A DNA stretch of 64,000 nucleotides from Streptomyces minutiscleroticus (GTDB lineage Bacteria > Actinomycetota > Actinomycetes > Streptomycetales > Streptomycetaceae). Within the stretch, counting starts at the first letter, position 1; each line of letters starts with the position of its first letter. Position numbers and translations under genes: made by a program. Below are positions 1 through 8,538 of the stretch, piece after piece. The DNA is taken from assembly GCF_014650875.1 (NCBI RefSeq), contig NZ_BMVU01000001.1, positions 496,001 to 560,000 on the forward strand. Reading direction: 5' to 3'. Under the pieces are notes generated by a model. It was given only the letters and a program-made list of their open reading frames with translations. It ran no database searches and had not been told where the DNA came from.

Positions 1-1
1 C

Positions 2-568
2 CCGCGCGAGGAGCTGTGCGCCGCGCTGCGCGTGCTGCGCCCCGGCGGCCACCTGCTGATCGAGGTGCCGGACCCCGCCTGCGCGTTCGGGATGCTGCTC
101 GGCAAGTGGTGGGTGGCCTACGACCAGCCCCGCCACCTGCACCTCATCCCGCTGCACAACCTGCTCGGCGAACTGGAGCGGCTGGGCTGCTCCGTCGTCC
201 GCACCGACCGGCGCGAGCCGCACGTCCCGTACGACCTGACCGGCGCGCTGGCCCTCGCCATCGGGCACCGGCTGCCCGGCGCCGACGAGCCGTGGTACCC
301 CGTCCCGCCGTCCGAGCTCCAGCGCACCGTGCGCACGGTCCTCACCCGGGCCGCCGTGCCGGTGCTCGCCTCCGCGGCCGTCGTGGACCACGCCCTCGCC
401 CCGCTGCTGCGGCGCACCCGCTTCTCGAACGCGTACCGGCTCATCGCCCGCAAGAACCCGGAACCGCCCCCGCTGTGGCCCGGCCACGAGGAGGGGGCGT
501 CCGCCGACGGCACGGACGCCGGCGGACGGGGCGCCAGGAGGAGGAGCGCCGGGGGAACGGACGCCTGA
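2..568 (+). CDS. class I SAM-dependent methyltransferase, C-terminal part
   Basis: Only the last 188 codons are in the window; the frame is open from the first bases, so the real start is upstream. The visible part opens with RVLRPGGHLLIEVPD, the strand 4 and loop region of class I methyltransferases (Methyltransf_11/23 type), then PRHLHL, which is common in small-molecule C- and O-methyltransferases. The SAM-binding glycine motif should lie before the window. The last 35 residues are a Gly/Arg/Asp tail with no fold signal. The substrate cannot be told. The stop lies inside a hairpin shared with the convergent cobU gene. Confidence 0.7.
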   Translation, partial: PREELCAALRVLRPGGHLLIEVPDPACAFGMLLGKWWVAYDQPRHLHLIPLHNLLGELERLGCSVVRTDRREPHVPYDLTGALALAIGHRLPGADEPWYPVPPSELQRTVRTVLTRAAVPVLASAAVVDHALAPLLRRTRFSNAYRLIARKNPEPPPLWPGHEEGASADGTDAGGRGARRRSAGGTDA

Positions 569-641
569 GCGCCCCGGGCCGTACGGGACGCGCCGGTCCG
601 GGGCGGGGCGGTACGGGACGGGCGCCGGGCCGGGGCGCTCA
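566..641. terminator. convergent hairpin containing both stop codons
   Basis: TGAGCGCCCCGG at 566-577 is the exact reverse complement of CCGGGGCGCTCA at 630-641. Both arms include the TGA of the flanking convergent genes, so one structure could end transcription from either side. The loop is long (52 nt) and itself GC-rich. Confidence 0.5.
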
Positions 642-1841
642 GGCGCCCTTCAGCGGCAGCGCCTGCCCCGCCACCACCAGCAGCACGTGCTCGCACTCGG
701 CCGCGAACGCCGCGTTCAGACGGCCCAGTTCGTCGCGGTAGCGGCGGCCGGAGGCGGTCGCGGGGACGATGCCGGAGCCCACCTCGTTGGAGACGGCGAC
801 GACCGTGCGGCGGGTGTGCCGCACCGCCTCCGCCAGCTCCCCGACGCGGGTCCGCAGCTCCCGCTCGCCGCCGCCCGCCCACTCCGCGTCGTCCCAGGCG
901 CCCACCGCGTCCATGGCGTCGGTCAGCCACAGCGACAGGCAGTCGATCAGCAGCGGCGGCCCGTCGTCCTTCAGGAGCGGGACGAGGTCGCAGGTCTCGG
1001 CGGTGCGCCAGGAGCCGGGCCGCCGCTCCCGGTGGGCGTGCACGCGCGCCGCCCACTCGCCGTCGCCGTTCCGCGTCCCGCCCGTCGCCACGTACAGCAC
1101 GTCCGGGAACGCCTCCAGGCGCCGCTCCGCCTCCGCCGACTTGCCCGAGCGGGCGCCGCCCAGCACCAGCGTGCGGCGCGGCACGTCCGGCACGTCCTCG
1201 TACGCGCCCACGATCAGCGTGCTGCCGTCCGGCACCGCCCGCGCCCCGGCGGCCGCGAGGCGGCGCCGCAGCTCCGCGCCGGGCGGCACGTCGTGGTCGA
1301 GGTGCACGGCGACCACGTCCGTGGTCGGCCCGACGGCGCCGGCCGCCCGCAGCCGGGCCAGGGCGTCGGGCCGCCCGAGCACGTCCGCGAGGACCATGCC
1401 GTACACGCCGGGCGCCTCGCCGGGCGCCGCGGGGGCCGCGCCCGGCGGCAGGTAGAGCAGCCGCTCCCCGTCCGGGCCCGTCACCGCGTACCCGGTGCCC
1501 GGCGCGTCCATCGGCACCGCCCGCACCCGGTGCCCCGTCAGCAGCGCCAGCTCCCGCCCGTCGGGCACCCGGGCCGGCTGCGGCAGACCCGCCGGGATCT
1601 CGACCGGGGGACCGTCGTGCGGATGCGTGAGCAGCACCTGCCGTACGCCGCCCAGCGAGTGCCCGGCGCGGGCGGCCGCCAGGACGGCGCCGGGCGTGAG
1701 GTCGAGCAGCAGCGTGCCGTCCACGAGCAGCGCGGTCGCCGCGCGCGCCTGCGCGCCGTGCGCGGTGGCGCAGGAGGCGCAGGGGCAGTCGGGGCGGGGC
1801 AGGCCCGCGGGGGCACCGGTGCCGAGCAGTGTCAGTTCCAC
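639..1841 (-). CDS. cobU: bifunctional cobinamide kinase/guanylyltransferase with MBL-like N-terminus
   Basis: The C-terminal half (residues about 222-400) is CobU/CobP. This enzyme phosphorylates adenosylcobinamide and attaches GMP during nucleotide-loop assembly of cobalamin. The P-loop GGARSGKS is at 228-235 and SNEVGSGIVP lies near 352, both CobU hallmarks. Usual CobU proteins are about 180-200 residues. Here about 215 residues precede it and look like a metallo-beta-lactamase fold (start MELTLLGTGAPAG, LTHPHDG near 71-77), but the HxHxDH zinc motif is reduced to HPHDG. The fusion is, as I recall, usual in Streptomyces. The start is a GTG with no clear ribosome site. No other cobalamin gene is in the window. 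Confidence 0.85.
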   Translation of the reverse strand: MELTLLGTGAPAGLPRPDCPCASCATAHGAQARAATALLVDGTLLLDLTPGAVLAAARAGHSLGGVRQVLLTHPHDGPPVEIPAGLPQPARVPDGRELALLTGHRVRAVPMDAPGTGYAVTGPDGERLLYLPPGAAPAAPGEAPGVYGMVLADVLGRPDALARLRAAGAVGPTTDVVAVHLDHDVPPGAELRRRLAAAGARAVPDGSTLIVGAYEDVPDVPRRTLVLGGARSGKSAEAERRLEAFPDVLYVATGGTRNGDGEWAARVHAHRERRPGSWRTAETCDLVPLLKDDGPPLLIDCLSLWLTDAMDAVGAWDDAEWAGGGERELRTRVGELAEAVRHTRRTVVAVSNEVGSGIVPATASGRRYRDELGRLNAAFAAECEHVLLVVAGQALPLKGA

Positions 1842-1954
1842 GGTGCCGATTTTTCCGTGTCCCCGCAGGTCTTGCGCGCCCGGCTAGGCTTCGGACGGGG
1901 AGTGGGATCTTGTCCGGCCCCCGCTCGGCAGCGAGTTCACACTGGGAGGCGTAC

Positions 1955-2167
1955 ATGGCGGCATGGACGTGGCGGTTCGAGAAGGCCGACGGGACGGAGG
2001 TCGAGCCCGCGGTCCAGCCGGAGGAGTTCACCACCCAGGGCGACGCCGAGTCCTGGGTCGGCGAGCACTGGAAGGAACTGGCCGACGGGGGAGCGGACCA
2101 GGTCCGCCTCTTCGAGGACGCCACCGAGATCTACGGGCCGATGAGCCTGCACGCGGCGGACTCGTGA
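1955..2167 (+). CDS. conserved small protein of unknown function (70 aa)
   Basis: A 70-residue acidic protein starting MAAWTWRFEKADGTEV. I chose the ATG at 1955 because GGGAGG at 1944-1949 lies 5 nt upstream; a longer in-frame extension to 1829 runs through promoter-like sequence. There is no signal peptide, membrane segment or Cys/His motif. The Trp-rich start and the acidic middle (AESWVGEHWKELADGG) suggest a compact cytosolic fold. From memory such proteins are widespread in streptomycetes without known function. It is followed at once by a strong terminator hairpin, so it is probably a single-gene transcript. Confidence 0.7.
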   Translation: MAAWTWRFEKADGTEVEPAVQPEEFTTQGDAESWVGEHWKELADGGADQVRLFEDATEIYGPMSLHAADS

Positions 2168-2229
2168 TCCCGCGGTCCCGCGACGCCCGCGACCCGCGGC
2201 CGTAGTCCGCTGGACCCGCGTGCACGTGC

Positions 2230-2277
2230 GCGTGCGACGGCCCCGTCCGGACCGCTCCGGACGGGGCCGTCGCACGC
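2230..2277 (+). terminator. 22-bp perfect hairpin after the 70-aa gene
   Basis: The arms at 2230-2251 and 2256-2277 pair without mismatch around a CCGC loop. The core is GACGGCCCCGTCCGGA. No T-run follows, which is normal for Streptomyces terminators. It lies between a plus-strand gene and a convergent minus-strand gene and may serve both. Confidence 0.75.
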
Positions 2278-2395
2278 CGTGCCGCTGCGGGCCGTGCACC
2301 GAACCGCCGCACGCCGTGCCGCTGTCGCGCGCCGTGCCCTCGCGCGCCGTGTCCCGCGCCGCCGTGGCCGGCCGTCCGCCGGACGCGGCTCAGGG

Positions 2396-3598
2396 TCACT
2401 GCTCGCCCAGCGTGACCCGGGCGGTCCGCTCCCGCCCCTCCCTGACGTACGTCACCTTCGCCCGGTCGCCGGGCCGGAGGGCCGCGAGCGCCTCGGAGAG
2501 CGCGGTGATCGTGGCGACGTCCGTGTCGCCGAGCCGGGTGATCACGTCCCCGGCGCGCAGGCCCGCCCGGTCGGCCGCGCCGCCGTCCCGCACCTCCGCC
2601 ACGGCGACCCCGGCGGGCCGCGCGTCCCCGCCGACCACCGTACGGCCGGTGATGTCCAGCGCCGCCCGGCCCGAGTCGACGACCCGGCCGTGCTCCACGA
2701 TCTGCCCGGCGATCGTCCGCACCGTCGACGCGGGGATCGCGAAGCCGATGCCGGGCGCCGCGCCGCCGCCCTGCCCCGGGTCCGCCGCGGCGAGCGTCGG
2801 GACGCCGACGACCCGGCCCCGGAGGTCGACCAGGGCGCCCCCGCTGTTGCCCGGGTTGATCGCCGCCGACGTCTGCACCAGGCCGGGGATCGTCGCGCCG
2901 GTGCCGCCGCCCTCACTGCTCTCGGTGACGGTCCGCCCGGTCGCCGACACGATGCCCTGGGTCACGCTGGACGACAGCCCGAGCGGCGAGCCCATCGCCA
3001 GCACGATCTGCCCGACCTGGACCTTCCCGGAGTCGCCGAACTCGGCGGCCCGCAGCCCGTCCGGCACCCGGTCCAGCTTGATCACCGCCAGGTCCTGCTG
3101 CGGGTACGAGGAGACCAGGCGCGCGGCCAGCACCTCCTCGCTGCCCGCCGTCGTCACCCGGAACGTCCGTGCGTCGCCGACGACGTGGGCGTTGGTGACG
3201 ATGTGCCCCTTGTCGTCGTAGACGACGCCGGAGCCGAGGTCGGAGCCGGCCTGGATCTGCACGACCGACGGCAGCGCGTCCTCGATCACGCGCAGGTAGT
3301 CGTCCTCCAGCGCGTTGGCGGCACCGGGCGCGACGGCCCGGGCGGCGTCGGCCGCCTCGCGCGGGCGCTCGCTCCGCGCCGCGGCCGGCGTCTCGGAGGT
3401 CCCGCTCCCGGCGGCCCGTTCCGTGCCGGGGCCGGAGCAGCCGCCGAGCAGCGCGGCACAGCAGGCGGCCGCGGGCGCGACCGCGGCCGCGACCGGCAGG
3501 ACCGGCTCCGGAGCCCGGCGGGACCTGCGGACGGAACGGGCGGAACGGGCGGAGCGGACGGACGTGCGGGGGGCTTCCGAGTCCCTGGGGGCTTCCAT
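2396..3598 (-). CDS. HtrA/DegP-type S1C serine protease with PDZ domain
   Basis: An extracytoplasmic trypsin-like protease, probably for protein quality control at the cell surface. The triad is clear: His138 in TNAHVV, Asp169 in QQDLAVI and Ser252 in GNSGGAL. A single PDZ domain spans about 310-395 (RAGLRAGDVITRLGD). The N-terminus has an Arg-rich stretch (RRSRR, 24-28), a hydrophobic run and LLGGC with Cys54, so it is either a lipoprotein or a membrane-anchored protein. The start is uncertain because the N-terminus is low in complexity. No partner gene adjoins it; the next gene upstream is a methyltransferase in the same direction with a hairpin between. Confidence 0.88.
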   Translation of the reverse strand: MEAPRDSEAPRTSVRSARSARSVRRSRRAPEPVLPVAAAVAPAAACCAALLGGCSGPGTERAAGSGTSETPAAARSERPREAADAARAVAPGAANALEDDYLRVIEDALPSVVQIQAGSDLGSGVVYDDKGHIVTNAHVVGDARTFRVTTAGSEEVLAARLVSSYPQQDLAVIKLDRVPDGLRAAEFGDSGKVQVGQIVLAMGSPLGLSSSVTQGIVSATGRTVTESSEGGGTGATIPGLVQTSAAINPGNSGGALVDLRGRVVGVPTLAAADPGQGGGAAPGIGFAIPASTVRTIAGQIVEHGRVVDSGRAALDITGRTVVGGDARPAGVAVAEVRDGGAADRAGLRAGDVITRLGDTDVATITALSEALAALRPGDRAKVTYVREGRERTARVTLGEQ

Positions 3599-3668
3599 GT
3601 CCCGAGTGTGACCGCGGCACCACCGCCCGGTCCTGCGGTGCGCCGCCGATCAGGGGGTCTGCCGGGCC

Positions 3669-3699
3669 GGCCTGGGCGCCCGCACCGGGCGCCCAGGCC
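3669..3699 (-). terminator. 14-bp perfect hairpin after the methyltransferase gene
   Basis: GGCCTGGGCGCCCG (3669-3682) pairs exactly with 3686-3699 around CAC. It sits 31 nt past the stop of the minus-strand methyltransferase gene. Confidence 0.65.
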
Positions 3700-3729
3700 G
3701 CGGGGCCGCCCAGGCGGCTCGTCCGCGGT

Positions 3730-4527
3730 TCAGCCGCGCACCCCGCACAGGTGCAGCAGGGCCGCCACCCGCCGGTAGGGATCGGTGCGGCCGGCCCGCT
3801 CCTCCACGGCCAGCAGGGTCTCCAGGGCCGCCGGGTCCGCCGGGGGCTCCGCCTCGTCGGCCGCCGTGTCGGTGAAGACCCGTACGCCGTACCACGCGTG
3901 CAGCGGGGCGCTGATGCCCGTGAGCGTGGCCGTCAGCGCGTCCAGCCGGTCGGCGCGCACGTCCAGGCCGAGCCGGTTGGTGTACGCGTCGGTGCCGAAC
4001 GCGGCCAGCGCCCCGGCCCAGTCGCCGGCCAGGCCCGGCCGCATGGCGAGCGCGTCGGCGTTGCGCACGAGCAGCGACAGCAGCCCGCCCGGGGCCAGCA
4101 TCCGGGCCAGCCCGGCGAGCGTCGCGTCGGGGTCCTCGACGTACATCAGCACGCCGTGGCAGACCACCACGTCGAAGCTGCCCGGCAGGAAGTGCACGCC
4201 GGTCTCCTGGCCCGCGCCCTCCACGAACCGCACCCGGCCGCGGATGCCCTCCGGCTCGGCGGCCAGCGCCTCACGCGCCGCGGCCAGCAGCTTGGCGTCC
4301 CGCTCCAGGCCGGTGACCTTGTGCCCCGCCCGGGCCAGGCGCAGCACCTGGCCGCCCTCGCCCATCCCGACGTCGAGCACGCGCAGCCGCCGCCCGACCG
4401 GGAACCGCGCGGCTATCTGCTCGTCGAGCTGCCGGGCCACCAGCTCCTTGCGCACGACCTCGCGCAGCCCGCCGAGGCGGTTGAGCCAGGTGTCCGCCGC
4501 ATCCGGTGTGTACGGTGCCTCGCTCAG
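3730..4527 (-). CDS. class I SAM-dependent methyltransferase, apparent CTG start
   Basis: The glycine-rich SAM motif is intact in RVLDVGMGEGGQVLRLA, followed by the acidic post-I residue in VTGLERD and the VVVCHGVLMYVEDP strand-4 motif. The fold resembles SmtA/UbiE-type enzymes; the substrate is unknown. The first GTG in frame (4455) would discard SEAPYTPDAADTWLNRLGG, which looks like real coding sequence. The only candidate further up is a CTG at 4527, 7 nt after GGAG, whose bases overlap the TGA of the DUF3043 gene (CTGA). That layout imitates the usual ATGA coupling. About 265 residues from CTG, 241 from GTG. Confidence 0.8.
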   Translation of the reverse strand: MSEAPYTPDAADTWLNRLGGLREVVRKELVARQLDEQIAARFPVGRRLRVLDVGMGEGGQVLRLARAGHKVTGLERDAKLLAAAREALAAEPEGIRGRVRFVEGAGQETGVHFLPGSFDVVVCHGVLMYVEDPDATLAGLARMLAPGGLLSLLVRNADALAMRPGLAGDWAGALAAFGTDAYTNRLGLDVRADRLDALTATLTGISAPLHAWYGVRVFTDTAADEAEPPADPAALETLLAVEERAGRTDPYRRVAALLHLCGVRG

Positions 4528-5120
4528 GGCCGCTCTCCGCGCTTGACCTGCGGCTTCGGCAGGCGCAGGCGACGCATCTGAAGGGTGCGCATCAGCGCGT
4601 AGGCGACGGCGCCCTTACGGGGCGTGTCGGGGAAGCGCTCGTTCAGCTGCTTCTTCAGACGGAACCCGATGCCGATCGAGTCGATCACGATCAGCACGAT
4701 CACGAAGAGCCACAGCAGCAGTGCGATGTTCTGCAGCTGCGGGACCCGGATCATGCTGAGGACCAGGATGACCACGGCCAGCGGCAGGAAGAACTCCGCG
4801 ATGGCGAACCGGGAGTCCACGAAGTCGCGCGCGAACTTGCGCACCGGCCCCTTGTCCCGGGCGGGCAGATAGCGCTCGTCGCCGCTGGCCAGCGCCTGGC
4901 GCTGCTTCTCCAGCTGGGCACGGCGCTCGTCGCGCTGCCGCTTCGCCGCTTCCTTGCGGGTCGTCGGCGTATTGGCGACGCTGCGGCGCTGGGACTGCGC
5001 CACGCTGCGCTTCGGCGTGGGCCGGCCCTTCGGGGCCTGCGGGTCACGGGGCTGATTGGAGACGGCCACCTGCGCCTGATCGGCGGGGGCCTTCTCTTCC
5101 TTGGCACGGCTACGGAACAC
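4524..5120 (-). CDS. DUF3043 integral membrane protein
   Basis: A basic, Gln/Arg-rich N-terminal half (KRQRDERRAQLEKQRQ) precedes two hydrophobic segments, FFLPLAVVILVLSMI and IALLLWLFVIVLIVID, then a short basic tail. This matches DUF3043, an actinobacterial family with no known role. I chose GTG 5120 (MFRSRAKEEK): the hexamer TACCCT lies 8 nt before it, fitting a leaderless transcript. A TTG at 5129 is the alternative. The downstream methyltransferase overlaps its stop codon, so the two are probably made together. Confidence 0.8.
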   Translation of the reverse strand: MFRSRAKEEKAPADQAQVAVSNQPRDPQAPKGRPTPKRSVAQSQRRSVANTPTTRKEAAKRQRDERRAQLEKQRQALASGDERYLPARDKGPVRKFARDFVDSRFAIAEFFLPLAVVILVLSMIRVPQLQNIALLLWLFVIVLIVIDSIGIGFRLKKQLNERFPDTPRKGAVAYALMRTLQMRRLRLPKPQVKRGERP

Positions 5121-5580
5121 AAAAGCCAAGGGTACGGGGTGGGGCCCCGAGGACCCCAGCGGAGTGGGGAACGATCCGGCAACACCGGACGTCTGTACGG
5201 GGACAGAGGGGACGATGCGCGCGGTTCGCCGGGATCGGGACCGGGGCCGCAGCGGCGTCCGGGATGACGGGTGCGGAAGCCGGGAAGGATCTCCGGGACG
5301 GCCGGTGGCGAGCGCGGGGACGGCTCGGGGACGGCTCGGGGAGGGACCTCGGGGAAGGACGGGGGAGCACCGGGGTACCGGGGAAGCGACCAGGGGAGCC
5401 CGGGGAGGGGGACTCGGGGAAGCGCCTACTCCTCACGCCGGATCGGAGCACGTCGCAGGTCGTCCTTGGGGAGGAGCGCATCCGTCCCCGAACAGTGCGG
5501 TAATGGAAGCAGGACCCGTACTGTGGGTTCTGTTGCAGTGGCTGGAGCCGGAGTCCGTCAGAAGGGGGCGCGCGAAGCCC
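5121..5580. other. 460-bp intergenic region with G-tract sector
   Basis: No gene is supported here. Roughly 5276-5440 has many runs of three to five G on the plus strand with few matching C runs, for example GGGGA repeated in CTCGGGGAGGGACCTCGGGG. This can form G-quadruplexes on the strand that is the 5' region of pspA. An extended reading frame into pspA exists, but its composition and lack of a start signal argue against coding. Confidence 0.5.
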
Positions 5581-6375
5581 ATGAGCGGTGTCATGAAGCG
5601 TATGGGGATGATCTTCCGCGCGAAGGCGAACAAGGCCCTTGACCGGGCCGAGGACCCGCGCGAGACCCTGGACTACTCGTACCAGAAGCAGCTGGAGCTG
5701 CTGCAGAAGGTCCGCCGGGGCGTCGCCGACGTGGCGACCTCCCGCAAGCGGCTCGAACTGCAGCTCAACCAGCTCCAGTCGCAGTCCTCCAAGCTGGAGG
5801 ACCAGGGCCGCAAGGCGCTGGCGCTGGGCCGGGAGGACCTGGCCCGCGAGGCGCTGTCACGCCGGGCCGCGCTCCAGCAGCAGGTCACCGACCTGGAGAC
5901 GCAGCACCAGACGCTCCAGGGCGAGGAGGAGAAGCTCACCCTCGCGGCGCAGCGGCTGCAGGCCAAGGTGGACGCCTTCCGCACGAAGAAGGAGACCATC
6001 AAGGCCACGTACACCGCGGCGCAGGCGCAGACCCGGATCGGCGAGGCCTTCTCCGGCATCTCCGAGGAGATGGGCGACGTCGGCCTGGCCATCCAGCGGG
6101 CCGAGGACAAGACCGCGCAGATGCAGGCGCGGGCCGGCGCCATCGACGAGCTGCTCGCCTCCGGCGCCCTCGACGACCCGTCCGGCATGGCCAAGGACGA
6201 CATCCAGGCCGAGCTGGACCGGCTCTCCGGCGGTACGGACGTGGAACTGGAGCTGCAGCGGATGAAGGCGGAACTGGCCGGGGGGTCGGCGCCCCAACAG
6301 GCGATCGAGCCCGGACAGGACCAGACTCGGTCGCAGCAGCAGCCGCAGGACACCCCGCGCTTCGACAAGCAGTAG
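5581..6375 (+). CDS. pspA: PspA/IM30 membrane-stress protein
   Basis: A 264-residue PspA/Vipp1 homologue. These peripheral membrane proteins form ESCRT-III-like rods and rings that maintain the inner leaflet under stress. The sequence has the usual N-terminal amphipathic helix (MKRMGMIFRAKANKALDRAEDP), then an almost unbroken coiled coil to about residue 215 (KQLELLQKVRRGVADV). It ends in a Gln-rich tail. I chose ATG 5581; a second ATG at 5593 is possible. It is followed after 31 nt by pspAA, the usual actinobacterial partner. No sigma-54 type promoter or PspF-like regulator is present. Confidence 0.93.
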   Translation: MSGVMKRMGMIFRAKANKALDRAEDPRETLDYSYQKQLELLQKVRRGVADVATSRKRLELQLNQLQSQSSKLEDQGRKALALGREDLAREALSRRAALQQQVTDLETQHQTLQGEEEKLTLAAQRLQAKVDAFRTKKETIKATYTAAQAQTRIGEAFSGISEEMGDVGLAIQRAEDKTAQMQARAGAIDELLASGALDDPSGMAKDDIQAELDRLSGGTDVELELQRMKAELAGGSAPQQAIEPGQDQTRSQQQPQDTPRFDKQ

Positions 6376-6406
6376 CGCGGGCGGGTCCCACGCCGAGGAG
6401 GGCGAC

Positions 6407-6685
6407 GTGATCGTACGGATCATGGGAGAGGGACAGGCGAGGCTGGACGACGGCCACCTCGCGGAACTCGACCGGCTGGACGACGAGCTCCTGGCGGAGG
6501 TGGAGAAGGGCGACGAGCCCGGGTTCCGCCGGACGCTCGGCGCCCTCCTCGACGCCGTGCGCCGCCTCGGCACGCCCCTGCCCGACGACGCCCTGGAACC
6601 GTCGGAACTGATCCTTCCGGCCCCGGACGCCTCCCTGGAGGAGGTCCGCGAGATGCTCGGCGACGGCGGCCTGATCCCGGGCTGA
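6407..6685 (+). CDS. PspA-associated protein PspAA
   Basis: A 92-residue acidic protein beginning MIVRIMGEGQARLDDGHLAELDRLDDELLAEVE. Its size, start and place directly after pspA fit the PspAA family of actinobacteria and halophilic archaea, which accompanies PspA and is thought to modulate it. GTG at 6407 follows GAGGAGGG by 5 nt. No membrane segment is present. Confidence 0.85.
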   Translation: MIVRIMGEGQARLDDGHLAELDRLDDELLAEVEKGDEPGFRRTLGALLDAVRRLGTPLPDDALEPSELILPAPDASLEEVREMLGDGGLIPG

Positions 6686-6717
6686 CCCGGGCCCGAGTCC
6701 GGGACCGGTGCCACGCC

Positions 6718-7110
6718 GCCCCGCCCCGGGCGCGTACCGCACCGGTCCGCTCCCGGGGACGCACCCCGCACGGGCTCGTCCTCGGGGACGCACCGCCCCG
6801 GCCGCCTCACGCGCACGCCCCACCACCGGCTCGCTCCGGGCGCGCACGGACACGTTCCGTCCCCGGGCGCGCGCCGCAGCGGTCCGCTCCCGGGCGAGTG
6901 CCGCACCGCCCCGATCGGCTCACGCGCCCGTGCCGCACCACCGGCCTGCTCCCGGGCGCGCCCGGACACGGCCCGTTCCCGGGCGCGTGTGCCGTGCCGG
7001 GCGGTGCCCAGGCGCAGGGCGTCCCGGGCGGCTCCGGGCACTCGTCGCCCCGGGCGGCTCCCGGGCGTGGGCCGCCGGGCGGCTCCCCGGGCGTACGCGC
7101 CGGGGCGACC
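6718..7110. repeat. degenerate GC-rich repeat array in a 560-bp gap
   Basis: The gap 6686-7245 holds no supported gene. Variants of CCGCTCCCGGGCGCG recur about every 30-60 nt (near 6749, 6779, 6832, 6857, 6886, 6948, 6975), alternating with GTGCCGCACC-like stretches. The copies are imperfect, so this looks like an old tandem expansion and not a CRISPR array. Confidence 0.5.
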
Positions 7111-7245
7111 GCTCTCCGCCGGACGCGCACGCCGAGAGGGCACCGCCGGGAGGGCGGCCGCCCCGGCGGCGCGCCGCCACGGGGACGGCCCCGCTCCCGG
7201 CCGTCCGCGTTCCGCCCGCCCGCGGCGGCCCCGTACCGTGTGGGC

Positions 7246-8538
7246 GTGAGCACACTGGAGCGGACGCGGTGCCGGATGCGGGCGCACCCGCTGGTCGTGG
7301 ACGGGGCACTGGCCGCGGCCGTGCTGGTCTGCATGGTGGTGGCCTCGTTCGCCGGTCCGCACGGCGGGCAGGGGCCCGAGTGGGGCACGCGCTCGCCGGG
7401 CGTCCTCGGGGTGGTCCTGATGGTCCTCGGCGCCGCCGCGCTCGTCCTGCGGCGCCGCGCCCCGATGGCGGTGCTCGCCGTCACCGCGGCCCTGTGCCTG
7501 GTGGAGTTCGTGGCCGGCGAGGTCCGCGTCCCCGTCGCGATGTCCTGCGCCGTCGCCCTGTACACGGTGGCCGCGACCACCGACCGCCCCACCACCTGGC
7601 GCGTCGGCCTGCTCACCATGACCGTGCTCACCGGCTGCGCCATGCTCGCCGGCCCGCTGCCCTGGTACGCCCAGGAAAACCTCGGCATCTTCGCCTGGAC
7701 CGGCATGGCCGCCGCCGCGGGCGACGCCGTCCGCAGCCGCCGCGCCTTCGTGGACGCCATCCGCGAGCGGGCCGAGCGCGCCGAGCGCACCCGCGAGGAG
7801 GAGGCCCGCCGCCGGGTGGCCGAGGAGCGGCTGCGCATCGCCCGCGACCTGCACGACGTCGTCGCGCACCACATCGCCCTGGTCAACGTGCAGGCCGGGG
7901 TCGCCGCCCACGTCATGGACCGGCGCCCGGACCAGGCCAAGGAGGCGCTCGCGCACGTGCGCGAGGCCAGCCGCTCCGCGCTGGACGAGCTGCGCGCCAC
8001 CGTCGGCCTGCTGCGGCAGAGCGGCGACCCGGCGGCGCCCACGGAACCGGCGCCCGGCCTCGACCGGCTCGACGACCTCGTCGGCACCTTCCACAGCGCC
8101 GGGCTCGCCGTCGAGGTGGCCCGCGCCGACCACGGCACGGTGCTGCCCGCGGCCGTCGGCCTCGCGGCGTACCGCGTCGTCCAGGAGGCCCTCACCAACG
8201 TGCAGAAGCACGCGGGAACGGGGGCGAAGGCCGAGGTCAGCATCGTACGCGTGGGCGCGCACGTGGAGATCACCGTCCTCGACGACGGAGGCGGGGGCGG
8301 GCGCGGGGAGGACGGGAGCGACGGGAGCGGGGGCCGCGACCGCGACGGGAGCGGGGACGGCGGCGCCCGGCCGGACGGCTCCGGCGGCCACGGCCTCCTC
8401 GGCATGCGCGAGCGCGTCACCGCCCTCGGCGGCCGCTGCACGGCGGGACCCCGGCACGGCGGCGGCTGGCGGGTCCATGCGATCCTGCCGGTCGACCACC
8501 GCGACCGGACCACGGCCACCACGGGGGAGCCCGCATGA
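7246..8538 (+). CDS. sensor histidine kinase (NarL-type system)
   Basis: 430 residues. Four or five hydrophobic segments in residues 18-155 form the sensor. A HisKA_3 dimerisation domain follows with the phospho-acceptor His203 in RIARDLHDVVAHH, then a HATPase domain (N box EALTNVQKHA). The ATP lid carries an inserted Gly/Asp/Ser-rich stretch of about 35 residues before GGHGLLGMRERV. GTG 7246 has TACCGT 6 nt upstream, so the mRNA may be leaderless; GTG 7240 is an alternative. The stop overlaps the response-regulator start (ATGA). The RND pump downstream is the likely regulatory target. Confidence 0.9.
   Translation: MSTLERTRCRMRAHPLVVDGALAAAVLVCMVVASFAGPHGGQGPEWGTRSPGVLGVVLMVLGAAALVLRRRAPMAVLAVTAALCLVEFVAGEVRVPVAMSCAVALYTVAATTDRPTTWRVGLLTMTVLTGCAMLAGPLPWYAQENLGIFAWTGMAAAAGDAVRSRRAFVDAIRERAERAERTREEEARRRVAEERLRIARDLHDVVAHHIALVNVQAGVAAHVMDRRPDQAKEALAHVREASRSALDELRATVGLLRQSGDPAAPTEPAPGLDRLDDLVGTFHSAGLAVEVARADHGTVLPAAVGLAAYRVVQEALTNVQKHAGTGAKAEVSIVRVGAHVEITVLDDGGGGGRGEDGSDGSGGRDRDGSGDGGARPDGSGGHGLLGMRERVTALGGRCTAGPRHGGGWRVHAILPVDHRDRTTATTGEPA

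Noticed and set aside
5101..5580. N-terminal extension of PspA
   Set aside because: In frame, but rich in Arg/Gly with no homology and no ribosome site; PspA normally begins at the amphipathic helix near 5581.
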